Of a stretch of 21,720 nt of DNA, positions 14,371-21,720 are shown one piece after another. Origin of the DNA: Phototrophicales bacterium (lineage in GTDB: Bacteria; Chloroflexota; Anaerolineae; Aggregatilineales; Phototrophicaceae). The notes under the pieces are model-generated. The model was not told the DNA's origin. It saw only the letters and a program-made list of their open reading frames with translations, and did no database searches. Where the stretch lies: positions 1 through 21,720 of the forward strand of contig PGTJ01000009.1 in assembly GCA_002794515.1 (NCBI GenBank). The letters run 5' to 3'. Within the stretch, counting starts at the first letter, position 1; every line of letters begins with the position of its first letter. A program made the position numbers and the translations under genes.

Positions 14371-16114
14371 CATGGTCATGCGATTTTCTCGTTGGATACT
14401 GTTCATGCTGATCTGCCTCATACTAGGCACGGTATCGGCACAGGAGCGCCCACTATATGCCCTGCCCGATGCCAACACGCGCACCACCAATAGCGCCAGC
14501 ATTGTCCTGACCAGCACAGGGCGCGTTATCGCCATCGCCAATTTTTTGAACGACACCATCTCGCTACTCGATTTACAAACCCGCACCAGCCTCATCGAAA
14601 TCCCTGTGGGCGATGACCCGCGCACACTCGCCTTCACGCCGAATAATCAGCTTTTGGTGGTTGCCAATCGTAATAGTGGCACATTAAGCGTGATTGATGT
14701 GCCAAATCGTGCAGTCATTCGGACATTCGATGTGGGGATTTTGCCGTATGGCGTGGTGACAATTGATGACGAATCGGCATATGTATCGTTACAAGGCACA
14801 AATGAGGTCATCCGCATTAATTTTGTCACAGGGGTCATATCGGCACGCATCTCTACCCCACCAAATCCGACTGGGTTGGCGTTATGGGGCAATTTGTTGT
14901 ATGTCACCCATTTATGGCGTGGCGATTTTTCGTTGATATACACCCCACAAGCGCAGGTGGTGCGGGTGATTAGCACAGGCGATGATGTGAGCCTCGCCCA
15001 ATCGGTGATGATAGATCCCGCATCGGCGCGGGCATATCTGCCCCAAAGCCGTAGCAACGCCAATGCGCGGGCGCTGACCTTCGATACCATCATCTTCCCC
15101 GTTGTAAATGTGGTGGATTTACGCACCATGACGCTCATCCGCGATGCGCGCATCGCGTTGGATGTGGCAGATCGCCCTGTCAATAGCCCATTCGCCGTTG
15201 ATTTAGACCCCGTGCGAGGCTTGTTATATGTGGCGAATGCTGGCACAGATGATATTTCGGTCATCGAACTCGCCACAGGTTTGGCACGGGCGAATGTGGT
15301 CGTTGGCAAAAATCCGCGTGGCGTGGTGCTGAATTTAGATAATAGCATCGCCGTTGTGCATAACGCCATAGACGGCACTGTCAGCCTAATCGATACCCGC
15401 GATTTCAGCATCGCCACCACCATCCCACTCAGCGATTTGAACATCCTGATTGATGAGGTCATTGGTGCAGAATTATTTCATAATGCCTCTGATGAGCGCA
15501 TGGGGACGCGCTGGGTGAGTTGCGCCAATTGTCACTTCGATGGACAATCAGACGGGCGCATCTGGCGCGATTTTCCGGGTGGCGCACGCAACACCCCTGT
15601 GTTGTATAACCTATCTGATACCGCCCCATACACCGCCACAGGCGCATGGGATGAATTGGCAGATGTCGAGTTCAAAATCCGCACCCTACATGCGGGTTAT
15701 GGTCTGATAGAGGGAACATCCAATCCGCCACTCGGCGACCCCAACGGCGGATTATCCATCGACCTCGATGCACTGGTTTATTACATCAGCACCTTGCCAA
15801 TCCCACCGACCCCAATCACCCAATCGGCGGAGATGGTCAGCATGGGCGAGGCGATTTTTGCAGAATTAAATTGTGCGACTTGTCATAGTGGCGCATTAGG
15901 CTTAGATGGTCTGAGTCATGATGTGGGGATGGGCATTAGCATTCAAACACCAACACTGAATTGGTTGTGGATGAGCGCCCCATATTTTCATGATGGACGC
16001 GCCCAAACCCTGCAGGAGGTATTTTTGTTAGAAGGCACACATCAAATCATCGGCACAAAGACATTGGCAGAAATAAACGCATTGGTGGCATATTTGCAGT
16101 CTTTGCCCCGTTAA
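14363..16114 (+). CDS. Exported beta-propeller protein with two haem-c (CxxCH) motifs
   Basis: The 583-residue product has a signal peptide (residues 7-26, cleavage probably after VSA). Residues about 40-355 form a YVTN-type beta-propeller, with repeated blades such as LLVVANRNSGTLSVIDV and LLYVANAGTDDISVIEL. The C-terminal 215 residues resemble the di-haem cytochrome c peroxidase/MauG group. Haem motifs are CANCH (387-391) and CATCH (504-508), and SAPYFHDGRAQTL (538-550) is a usual motif near the second haem. It should work outside the cytoplasmic membrane as an electron-transfer or peroxidase-like protein; the substrate is unknown. It overlaps the preceding exported-protein gene by 8 bases, with a GAGGA ribosome site 3 bases before ATG 14363 (ATG 14372 is an alternative start), so they are co-translated and probably work together. 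Confidence 0.88.
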   Translation: MNNMVMRFSRWILFMLICLILGTVSAQERPLYALPDANTRTTNSASIVLTSTGRVIAIANFLNDTISLLDLQTRTSLIEIPVGDDPRTLAFTPNNQLLVVANRNSGTLSVIDVPNRAVIRTFDVGILPYGVVTIDDESAYVSLQGTNEVIRINFVTGVISARISTPPNPTGLALWGNLLYVTHLWRGDFSLIYTPQAQVVRVISTGDDVSLAQSVMIDPASARAYLPQSRSNANARALTFDTIIFPVVNVVDLRTMTLIRDARIALDVADRPVNSPFAVDLDPVRGLLYVANAGTDDISVIELATGLARANVVVGKNPRGVVLNLDNSIAVVHNAIDGTVSLIDTRDFSIATTIPLSDLNILIDEVIGAELFHNASDERMGTRWVSCANCHFDGQSDGRIWRDFPGGARNTPVLYNLSDTAPYTATGAWDELADVEFKIRTLHAGYGLIEGTSNPPLGDPNGGLSIDLDALVYYISTLPIPPTPITQSAEMVSMGEAIFAELNCATCHSGALGLDGLSHDVGMGISIQTPTLNWLWMSAPYFHDGRAQTLQEVFLLEGTHQIIGTKTLAEINALVAYLQSLPR

Positions 16115-16119
16115 TGCGT

Positions 16120-16125
16120 TATAAT
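16120..16125 (+). promoter_or_regulatory. Candidate -10 element before the propeller/PPC/SH3b gene
   Basis: A perfect TATAAT lies in the 53-base gap between the haem-protein gene and ATG 16168. No convincing -35 is found at 16-18 bases. It may be an internal promoter letting this gene be transcribed apart from the upstream operon. Confidence 0.4.
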
Positions 16126-16167
16126 GTGTGACATCTACAATCTATTCGTGACGATGAAGGACTATCT

Positions 16168-17973
16168 ATGCAACTAAAATATAGAATAGGTCTGTTCTTG
16201 ATATGGTTATTCATGCCATTCATGTTTGTCTTTGCCCAAAGCGATGATGCGCCGAGCGGGGTTATCGCCTATATCATGCCGACAGGCGTAACTGGCGGTG
16301 GTGAATTGCGCTTATTCAATGTAGTCGATGCAAGCACACAACGCCTATCCCCCCCCAACGAATCACCACAAGATATTGCCCCGCATTTCTCCCCCGATGG
16401 GGCATGGATAGCCTTTATATCCGATGATCAATTGGCATTTATACGCCCCACTGGCGAAGATTTCATCGCCACCGACATCGAAAATCCACTGCATATCACA
16501 TGGGCATGGGATAGCACACAAGTAGCATTTTTGACACAGCGTGGCGATGATTATGTTATCAATATCTATTCACTCGACACACGCGAAAATCGAACCTACG
16601 CCCCCCCCCTCAATAACCTCAACTCGCATAGTATGCCATCATGGTCTGTGGATGGGACATTCATCACCTATTCGACACATATCGAAGCTGGCACGAATAA
16701 TGATATTCTCCGTGTATCGAGCAATTTTGACCCAGAGACGATAATCAATCTCAGCAATAGCGATGATATATCCGAATTCAGCGCATCGGTGTCGCCCAAT
16801 GGCTTATTCATCAGCTACAAGAGCGAGACAGATGATATTTGGGTGATGAACATCACGGGCGATAACCCGCGCAACCTCACTGAAGGACGATTGTCGTTGG
16901 GAGCATCCGATACCGTCCATCAATGGTCGCCAGATAGCACCCGTGTGATGATACCCGATGCGGGGCGTGGAATTGCCATTATCGACATCCTCACAGGCGA
17001 AATCAGCGATGTTGAAGGCGAAAACCCCACATGGTCGCCCGATGGTCGATGGGTGGCATACACCCGCTTCAAAGAAAATCGGGAGGGCATCGCTTATTCC
17101 GATTTATACATCGCGCCAGCGAATAATCCGCGTAATGGGCGTGTGGCGCTCGAAAATGTGTCATCTGCCGGATTATCATGGCAACCAGATCCATCGCTCA
17201 CCTTTGAGCCAATCGGCTTAGCTACACTAACACCATCCGCCACCGACACACCATCTGTACCACAATCACAAGTAACAGGGGTTTTATCGCCCGCCGAGAT
17301 GATCGATTGGTATTTCGATGGATTTGCAGGCACAGAAATCACCCTCAGCCTAAATAGTGATGATTTCGATGCGTATCTACAATTGTATGCCCCAAATGGC
17401 GATTTACTCACCGAAAATGATGATTATCTCAATAGCACAAATTCGCTCATCACCATCACCCTGACAACAGATGGTATTTATCGGGTGGTGGTATCGGCAT
17501 ATTACGGTGATATGCAGGGGAATTACAGCCTGACGTTGGCGGGCATTGAAAGCGAATTGCGCGAAACAACTGCGGGTGGTATTTTTGTGGCGACCGCCAC
17601 CCCGACTTTCACACCAACCTTGCGCCCATCACCGACCCCGACCTTCACAGCAACACCGACATCGCCACCCACCCTCACACCAACGCCGACACTCGGATTA
17701 GACAGAGGGCAATGTCCCCCCAACTTGCCACCGCGCTTAGTCATAAATGGACGTGGGCGTGTATTGCCCGGTGGCACCAGCATCATTTATGAACAACCAA
17801 CACCCGACTCGGCAACATTAGGCGAGATACCGGGTGGTGTGAGTTTCACGGTGTTAGAAGGACCGGTGTGTGCCGATAATCGGATTTGGTGGCAAGTGGA
17901 TTATCGCAACATTATAGGGTGGGTGATTGAAGGGGCGAGTGGTGAATATCTGCTCGAACCCTTACGCCGATGA
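16168..17973 (+). CDS. Exported TolB-like propeller protein with PPC and SH3b domains
   Basis: This 601-residue protein has a signal peptide (residues 4-23, cleavage after VFA). Residues about 28-340 form a TolB/WD40-like propeller with PD40 motifs (HFSPDGAWIAFIS, TWSPDGRWVAYTR). Residues about 365-460 match a bacterial pre-peptidase C-terminal (PPC) domain (GVLSPAEMIDWYFDG, then DAYLQLYAPNGDLL, then YSLTLAG). Residues 470-512 are a Thr/Pro linker. Residues about 522-598 resemble an SH3b domain (IWWQVDYRNIIGWV), often a wall-binding module; C516 and C568 may pair. It is probably a surface-attached binding protein; no catalytic residues are visible. An AAGGA ribosome site lies 7 bases before the ATG. 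It follows the haem-protein gene by 53 bases. Confidence 0.85.
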   Translation: MQLKYRIGLFLIWLFMPFMFVFAQSDDAPSGVIAYIMPTGVTGGGELRLFNVVDASTQRLSPPNESPQDIAPHFSPDGAWIAFISDDQLAFIRPTGEDFIATDIENPLHITWAWDSTQVAFLTQRGDDYVINIYSLDTRENRTYAPPLNNLNSHSMPSWSVDGTFITYSTHIEAGTNNDILRVSSNFDPETIINLSNSDDISEFSASVSPNGLFISYKSETDDIWVMNITGDNPRNLTEGRLSLGASDTVHQWSPDSTRVMIPDAGRGIAIIDILTGEISDVEGENPTWSPDGRWVAYTRFKENREGIAYSDLYIAPANNPRNGRVALENVSSAGLSWQPDPSLTFEPIGLATLTPSATDTPSVPQSQVTGVLSPAEMIDWYFDGFAGTEITLSLNSDDFDAYLQLYAPNGDLLTENDDYLNSTNSLITITLTTDGIYRVVVSAYYGDMQGNYSLTLAGIESELRETTAGGIFVATATPTFTPTLRPSPTPTFTATPTSPPTLTPTPTLGLDRGQCPPNLPPRLVINGRGRVLPGGTSIIYEQPTPDSATLGEIPGGVSFTVLEGPVCADNRIWWQVDYRNIIGWVIEGASGEYLLEPLRR

Positions 17974-18000
17974 CCTTGCCGATTCTGCTGAGATGCACAC

Positions 18001-18017
18001 AGCCCCTTCAGTGGGCT
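18001..18017 (+). terminator. Short hairpin after the propeller/PPC/SH3b gene
   Basis: AGCCC (18001-18005) pairs with GGGCT (18013-18017) around a 7-base loop, followed by TCTCT. It is a weak stem 27 bases past the stop, ahead of the much stronger terminator at 18072-18097. It may only protect the mRNA end. Confidence 0.3.
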
Positions 18018-18071
18018 TCTCTAGCGAATGACGCGACAAAAGAACACGATGAACCATCAAGATAAATCGAT

Positions 18072-18097
18072 ATCCCCCAAAAACTGGGGGATTTTTT
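18072..18097 (+). terminator. Strong Rho-independent terminator
   Basis: ATCCCCCA (18072-18079) pairs perfectly with TGGGGGAT (18085-18092) around a 5-base loop, and a run of six T ends at 18097. It separates the exported-protein block from the tetR-ABC operon. Confidence 0.9.
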
Positions 18098-18117
18098 ATA
18101 CCCAAATGGGTGTACGA

Positions 18118-18145
18118 TTTGACCAGAAATAAATAATCGGTCAAA
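18118..18145. promoter_or_regulatory. Candidate TetR operator palindrome
   Basis: TTTGACC (18118-18124) and GGTCAAA (18139-18145) are perfect inverse complements around an AT-rich 14-base spacer. They lie 17-45 bases before the TetR-type gene. TTGACC also resembles a -35 element, but no -10 fits at the right distance. A second small palindrome (ACCCA-AA-TGGGT, 18099-18110) lies just upstream. Autoregulation of the operon by its own TetR protein is the natural reading. Confidence 0.5.
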
Positions 18146-18162
18146 CAGTCAGAAAGGACACT

Positions 18163-18867
18163 ATGGGCATTAAGGCGCAAAAATCAGAGAACAAACCGCG
18201 TGAAAAACGGATTTTAGAGGCAACGGCTCGCTTATTGTTGCGCTATGGTTACGACAAAATGACCATGAGCGACATCGCAGAAGAAGCGGGCATTTCTAAA
18301 GGGGCAATCTATTTGCATTACGACAGCAAAGAAACCCTGGTCGATGCCCTGATAACGCGCCAAAGCATCGCATATGCAGATGACATCATGACACTCTTAG
18401 AGCAGGATATGGATAGCTGGTCATTCGTCACACTATACCAACTGGCTATGCGGTTGATACCGCGTTATCCCTTGCTCATCGGACTCATTCGTAATAACAA
18501 AAACATATTCGGCACGTATTTTCAAAGGACAGCACTCGATATGTTTCACCTCAAACGGCGCTCCCGCCCAGAATTTTTGCAGTTGATGCAACAGGCGGGT
18601 GTGATTCGCGCAGATTTAGACCTCAAATTGGCGGCATACACCCTCGATTATATGGCGTATGGCTTGCTCACCATTGAGGACATCATCCCGCCAGAAGAAG
18701 CCCCACCATTCGAGGATGTGGTCAATTTTTTTGGCGAGATATTAGAGAAAACATTCACACCACCCGATGGGGGCAATAAAGAAGCAGGCAAAGCCATTCT
18801 CATGCAACTCATCGCGGCATATAAAGCGCAACTGGTGGCGCGAGAAGAGACATCAGATAAGGAGTAA
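18163..18867 (+). CDS. TetR/AcrR family transcriptional regulator
   Basis: The 234-residue product has the typical TetR N-terminal DNA-binding domain. It runs from about residue 14 to 62 and includes MTMSDIAEEAGISKGAIYLHYDSKETLVDAL, where a helix-turn-helix spans roughly residues 35-54. The C-terminal ligand/dimer domain is helical and divergent, as usual in the family, so the inducer cannot be guessed. An AAAGGA ribosome site precedes ATG 18163 by 4 bases. The ABC-transporter gene follows after 5 bases, so the regulator heads the operon and probably represses it and itself through the palindrome at 18118-18145. Derepression by a substrate of the transporter is the usual arrangement for such units; here it is inferred. 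Confidence 0.92.
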   Translation: MGIKAQKSENKPREKRILEATARLLLRYGYDKMTMSDIAEEAGISKGAIYLHYDSKETLVDALITRQSIAYADDIMTLLEQDMDSWSFVTLYQLAMRLIPRYPLLIGLIRNNKNIFGTYFQRTALDMFHLKRRSRPEFLQLMQQAGVIRADLDLKLAAYTLDYMAYGLLTIEDIIPPEEAPPFEDVVNFFGEILEKTFTPPDGGNKEAGKAILMQLIAAYKAQLVAREETSDKE

Positions 18868-18872
18868 GGGTT

Positions 18873-19847
18873 ATGAGCAACACAATCATTCACACCGAAG
18901 CCCTCACCAAGACGTATGGTGTCGGCACAAAAAAGCCATTCACGGCGCTATCCAACCTCAATCTGAACGTGGTCGAGGGCGAAATCATGGGCTTTCTGGG
19001 ACCCAACGGGGCAGGAAAGACCACGACAATCCGTATGTTATTAGATTTTATCCGCCCGACCAGTGGACATGCCCAAATCTTTGGGAAAGATGTCCATGAA
19101 CATAGTGTTGATATTCATCGGCGCATTGGCTATTTGCCTGCCGAACTCAACCTGTGGAAAAACGAAACCTCCATCAACATCGTGCGCTATTTTATGCGTG
19201 TGCGTGGTGGTGGGGATATGGCATATGTGAAGCAATTGGCAGAACAGTTGGAATTCGACCTAAATAAGCGGATTCGAGATTATTCTACGGGCAATAAACG
19301 CAAAATCGGCTTGATTTTGGCGCTGATGCACCACCCCGATTTGCTCATCTTAGATGAACCAACCAGTGGTTTAGATCCGCTCATGCAACAAGTGTTTAAT
19401 CAACTGATGTTGGATTTCAAAGCACAGGGCAAGACGGTATTTTTATCATCACATGTGTTGGGCGAAGTCCAAGAAATTTGTGACCGTGTGGCAATTTTGC
19501 GTCATGGCAAATTAGAGACAGTCGAGACGGTGAAAAATCTGACACATGTCGATTTTCGTTGGGTGACGCTCACGTATAACGAACCCGTGCGAATTGCCGA
19601 TGACTTGCGTGCGATACGTGGCGTGAGCGACCTCAAAGTAACCGATAACAGCGTCAAATTCCGCATCACGGGCGATTTTCACCCGCTATTAGAGGTGGCT
19701 ACCCGTCAATATGTGGTCAATATGACAATTCAAGCGCCGAGCCTCGAAGAGATCTTCCTCGCATTTTATGGTGAGAACGGCAATGGCAAAATCGCCCACA
19801 ATGGCAAAGTCATACAATCGGAACGTGAATTGGAGGCAATATCATGA
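18873..19847 (+). CDS. ABC transporter ATP-binding protein (DrrA/CcmA-like)
   Basis: This 324-residue cytoplasmic ATPase has Walker A GPNGAGKTT (43-51), a Q-loop region near residue 88, and signature YSTGNKRKIGL (137-147). Walker B is LLILDEP (157-163) and the H-loop is LSSHVLGEV (191-199, His194). The YSTGxK form of the signature is usual in the DrrA/BcrA-like exporter subfamily. The C-terminal 100 residues form the accessory domain seen in ABC-2 ATPases. It should energise the permease encoded next; substrate unknown, with drugs, lipids or lantibiotics among the possibilities. AAGGAG precedes the ATG. Its stop overlaps the permease start (ATGA), indicating translational coupling. Confidence 0.95.
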   Translation: MSNTIIHTEALTKTYGVGTKKPFTALSNLNLNVVEGEIMGFLGPNGAGKTTTIRMLLDFIRPTSGHAQIFGKDVHEHSVDIHRRIGYLPAELNLWKNETSINIVRYFMRVRGGGDMAYVKQLAEQLEFDLNKRIRDYSTGNKRKIGLILALMHHPDLLILDEPTSGLDPLMQQVFNQLMLDFKAQGKTVFLSSHVLGEVQEICDRVAILRHGKLETVETVKNLTHVDFRWVTLTYNEPVRIADDLRAIRGVSDLKVTDNSVKFRITGDFHPLLEVATRQYVVNMTIQAPSLEEIFLAFYGENGNGKIAHNGKVIQSERELEAIS

Positions 19848-20659
19848 GAGGGACAGTTTTATACGAAACATTGCGCCGTAGCTGGAAACACGCCCTGTAT
19901 TGGGGCTTGGGCATTGCCTTGTTGGCGTTTTATCCATTTTTGATGATGCCCAACACCCCAGAAGGCTTTCAGCAATATGTCGAAATTGCCAAAGGGTTGC
20001 CCGAAGGCGTGCTAGAGATGTTTGGCATGAGCGATATTGCCGCCATCGGCACACCAGTCGGGTTCATCGGTTATTCGTTTTTTGGCTACATCTTGCTCAT
20101 TTTGGCGGTATATTCGGTCATCGCAGGGTTAAATGTGAGCGCGGTCGATGAAGATAATGGCAGTATGGATATATTGCTCAGCCTGCCATTGCCCCGTTGG
20201 CAAATCATCATCGAAAAAATCATCGCTTATAGCGTAATCGCCCTCGTCATCGCCCTATTCGCCTTCGCGGGCTTCATTTTGGGCGCGATGCTCGTGCCAG
20301 ATAGAATCGACCTTGAATGGCACAAATACCTCATAGGAGCGCTCGCCATTTTGCCAGGGACAATTTTCATGATGATCATCACGGCATTCATCGGCACACT
20401 GGTGCGCCGTCGTGTGACCGCGGCGGTGCTGGCGGGTGCGTTCATCTTCGGCAGTTATGTGCTGAATGTGATTGGTGGCATATCCAACACCAATTTCGCC
20501 GAGACGATGAAAGGCTTTTCGTTCTTCGCCTATCTGAACACCACTACGGCGCTTGAGCAAGGTGTGACTATCGAATCGGCATTGGCATTAGCCATCATCA
20601 GCATCATCTTTGCGGGTGGCGCGGTGATATTGTTTGAACGGCGCGATGTATCGGTTTAA
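19844..20659 (+). CDS. ABC-2 type transporter permease
   Basis: The 271-residue membrane protein has about six helices (17-35, 73-95, 126-152, 161-184, 192-211, 244-264). Between helices 2 and 3 it carries EDNGSMDILLSLPLPRW (residues 103-119), the E-x-x-x-G-x-x-x-x-L-x-x-x-P pattern of ABC-2 permeases that couples to the ATPase. It overlaps the ATPase gene by four bases, with a GGAGG ribosome site 7 bases before ATG 19844. With the ATPase it would form an exporter under TetR control. A strong terminator follows 50 bases after the stop, so this is the last gene of the operon. Substrate is not predictable from the sequence. Confidence 0.92.
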   Translation: MRGTVLYETLRRSWKHALYWGLGIALLAFYPFLMMPNTPEGFQQYVEIAKGLPEGVLEMFGMSDIAAIGTPVGFIGYSFFGYILLILAVYSVIAGLNVSAVDEDNGSMDILLSLPLPRWQIIIEKIIAYSVIALVIALFAFAGFILGAMLVPDRIDLEWHKYLIGALAILPGTIFMMIITAFIGTLVRRRVTAAVLAGAFIFGSYVLNVIGGISNTNFAETMKGFSFFAYLNTTTALEQGVTIESALALAIISIIFAGGAVILFERRDVSV

Positions 20660-20708
20660 GTGACAGCGTCATCCCAAACAGGGGTTTCTCAGATTACCAA
20701 AGGTCAGG

Positions 20709-20735
20709 AAAGGCGCACAGAAATGCGCCTTTTTT
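20709..20735 (+). terminator. Strong Rho-independent terminator after the ABC operon
   Basis: AAGGCGCA (20710-20717) pairs perfectly with TGCGCCTT (20724-20731) around a 6-base loop, extendable by one A-T pair, and is followed by T's to 20735. It ends the tetR-ABC-permease operon. Confidence 0.92.
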
Positions 20736-20834
20736 ATTGATAAATCACATACATAGACAACGGTTTGGTAATATTGCACATGAATTTCTCATGATTACAG
20801 GTTGCGAAAATCGGCACAAGTGTTAACATTATGT

Positions 20835-20890
20835 GATGGTGGAAACCCACCACAACCATCTCTATATTATAAAAACAATGTGTGGTGGAA
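20835..20890 (+). promoter_or_regulatory. Competing inverted repeats upstream of the fasciclin lipoprotein
   Basis: The 206 bases between the terminator and ATG 20942 contain three overlapping pairings: GATGGT/ACCATC (20835-20840 with 20855-20860), TGGTGG/CCACCA (20837-20842 with 20847-20852) and CCACCACA/TGTGGTGG (20847-20854 with 20881-20888). The last two share CCACCA and exclude each other. TGGTGGAA also occurs as a direct repeat at 20837 and 20883, flanking a TATATTAT stretch. They could be alternative RNA leader structures or paired operator sites. A possible promoter, TTGCGA with TAACAT 16 bases later, lies just upstream. Confidence 0.35.
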
Positions 20891-20941
20891 GAGTTGTATT
20901 TTGTATTGCCCACGTCATGTATGTATACACATGGAGGCTCA

Positions 20942-21720
20942 ATGAAAGCAAGAAACCGTATTTTACTGATTTTATCGTTGGTATTCGCGGTGGTGTTGGC
21001 GGCATGTGCCACAGGCAACCAAACCGAAACACCTGCGACACGTACGCCCCGCCCCGCAACAGCAACACCCGAACCTGTTGTTCCAACGGAAGAGGCAACT
21101 GCTGAACCTGTTGAAGCCACACCCGAAGCAACCGCAGAAGTCGCCAATGTGGTCGAAACGGCGATGGCAGGTAGCGATTTCACCGTCTTGGTACAAGCCG
21201 TTGAAGCCGCTGGCTTGGTCGATGCCCTCAGTGCAGAAGGTCCGTTCACCATTTTTGCGCCCACAGATGCGGCATTCACCGCCCTATTAGAACAACTCGG
21301 TATGAGCGCAGAAGAATTGCTGGCAAACACCGAATTACTCACAGGTGTATTGCAATATCATGTGGTGGCGGGCAACTTGAAAGCGGCTGATCTGGCGAAT
21401 GGTCAAACCCTGACCACACTCGCAGGCTTAGATTTGACCGTCACAGTTGATGGATCTACTGTCATGATTAATGATGCAACGGTCATCATGGCAGATGTCG
21501 CCGCCAGCAACGGTGTCATCCATGTGATTGATAAAGTATTACTGCCAGCCGTCCTGACGGAAATGGCTACCCCACCAGCCGAAATGACACCGATGGCTGA
21601 AGTGACCGTGCAAGCGCCTGCTGTTGCAGAAGCCACAGAAGCGCCTGCTGTTGCAGAAGCCACAGAAGCGCCTGCTGTTGCAGAAGCCACAGAAGCGCCT
21701 GCTGTTGCAGAAGCTACAGA
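20942..21720 (+). CDS. Fasciclin (FAS1) domain lipoprotein, partial at right edge
   Basis: The frame starts at ATG 20942, 4 bases after a GGAGG ribosome site, and is still open at the window end after 259 codons. The N-terminus is a lipoprotein signal: KAR, a hydrophobic core and lipobox LAAC with Cys22 as the lipidation site. Residues 23-66 are a Thr/Pro/Glu-rich spacer. Residues about 67-202 form a FAS1 domain, with the H1 motif FTIFAPTDAAF (102-112), the conserved YH at 139-140 and the H2 motif GVIHVIDKVLLP (191-202). From residue 225 a nine-residue repeat APAVAEATE begins. FAS1 domains mediate adhesion at cell surfaces, so this is probably a membrane-anchored surface or adhesion protein. 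It stands alone after a terminator, with its own upstream region. Confidence 0.93.
   Translation, partial: MKARNRILLILSLVFAVVLAACATGNQTETPATRTPRPATATPEPVVPTEEATAEPVEATPEATAEVANVVETAMAGSDFTVLVQAVEAAGLVDALSAEGPFTIFAPTDAAFTALLEQLGMSAEELLANTELLTGVLQYHVVAGNLKAADLANGQTLTTLAGLDLTVTVDGSTVMINDATVIMADVAASNGVIHVIDKVLLPAVLTEMATPPAEMTPMAEVTVQAPAVAEATEAPAVAEATEAPAVAEATEAPAVAEAT
21614..21720 (+). repeat. 27-base tandem repeat in the fasciclin lipoprotein
   Basis: Four consecutive units start at 21614, 21641, 21668 and 21695; the last is cut by the window end and differs by one synonymous base (GCT for GCC). Units 1-3 are identical. Each encodes APAVAEATE, a rod-like Ala/Pro/Glu/Thr stalk. Near-perfect nucleotide identity suggests recent expansion and possible copy-number variation. 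Confidence 0.95.

Noticed and set aside
14647..15462. Long antisense open frame (271 codons) inside the haem-propeller gene
   Set aside because: It has no ribosome site, low-complexity Thr/Ser/Arg composition and lies wholly opposite a well-supported gene. It is a shadow of codon bias.
21614..21720. Short regular repeats as a CRISPR array
   Set aside because: Units are directly adjacent with no spacers and are in frame within a lipoprotein gene.

Overview
The window looks like chromosomal DNA of a Chloroflexota bacterium, probably Anaerolineae or a close relative. This is inferred from style, not from a database match. The clues are the pairing of a DUF4388 (PATAN) protein with a small P-loop GTPase, a large membrane Ser/Thr kinase, a dead trypsin-like protein with zinc ribbons, proline/threonine-rich exported proteins with Ig-like, propeller, PPC and SH3b domains, and a fasciclin lipoprotein. 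I see no rRNA, tRNA, CRISPR array, insertion sequence or phage gene. Coding density is high and no gap without a gene exceeds 300 bases.

Region 1 (1-10918) is a signalling block. On the minus strand at the left edge are the start of a small GTPase (1-193, cut by the window) and the DUF4388/winged-helix gene ahead of it (263-1141). On the plus strand a two-gene unit encodes a TPR-like/inactive-protease/double-zinc-ribbon protein (1385-2578) and a YbjN-like protein (2588-3055). A minus-strand unit then reads from right to left: CheR-like methyltransferase with TPRs (9551-10918), a 1054-residue protein that may be a GTPase-associated protein 1 (GAP1) relative (6342-9506), a six-helix membrane kinase (3468-6341) and a tiny, extremely acidic Asp/Tyr protein (3123-3329). 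Kinase and GAP1-like genes abut with no intervening base. Together the block suggests a GTPase/kinase/methyltransferase switch system. None of the usual chemotaxis partners (receptor, CheA, CheW, CheB) is in view.

Region 2 (10982-17973) is an exported-protein block on the plus strand, driven by a near-consensus promoter at 10982-11010. It begins with a large beta-rich exported protein interrupted by one in-frame TGA (11056-12594 plus 12604-14370). A beta-propeller protein with two haem-c motifs follows (14363-16114, overlapping the previous gene by 8 bases). Then comes a TolB-like propeller/PPC/SH3b protein (16168-17973) with its own candidate -10 element. A strong terminator at 18072-18097 closes the block.

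Region 3 (18118-20735) is a TetR-regulated ABC-2 exporter operon: regulator, ATPase and permease. A palindrome sits before the regulator and a strong terminator follows the permease. Region 4 (20736-21720) is a structured upstream region followed by a fasciclin lipoprotein. The lipoprotein runs off the right edge inside a 27-base tandem repeat.
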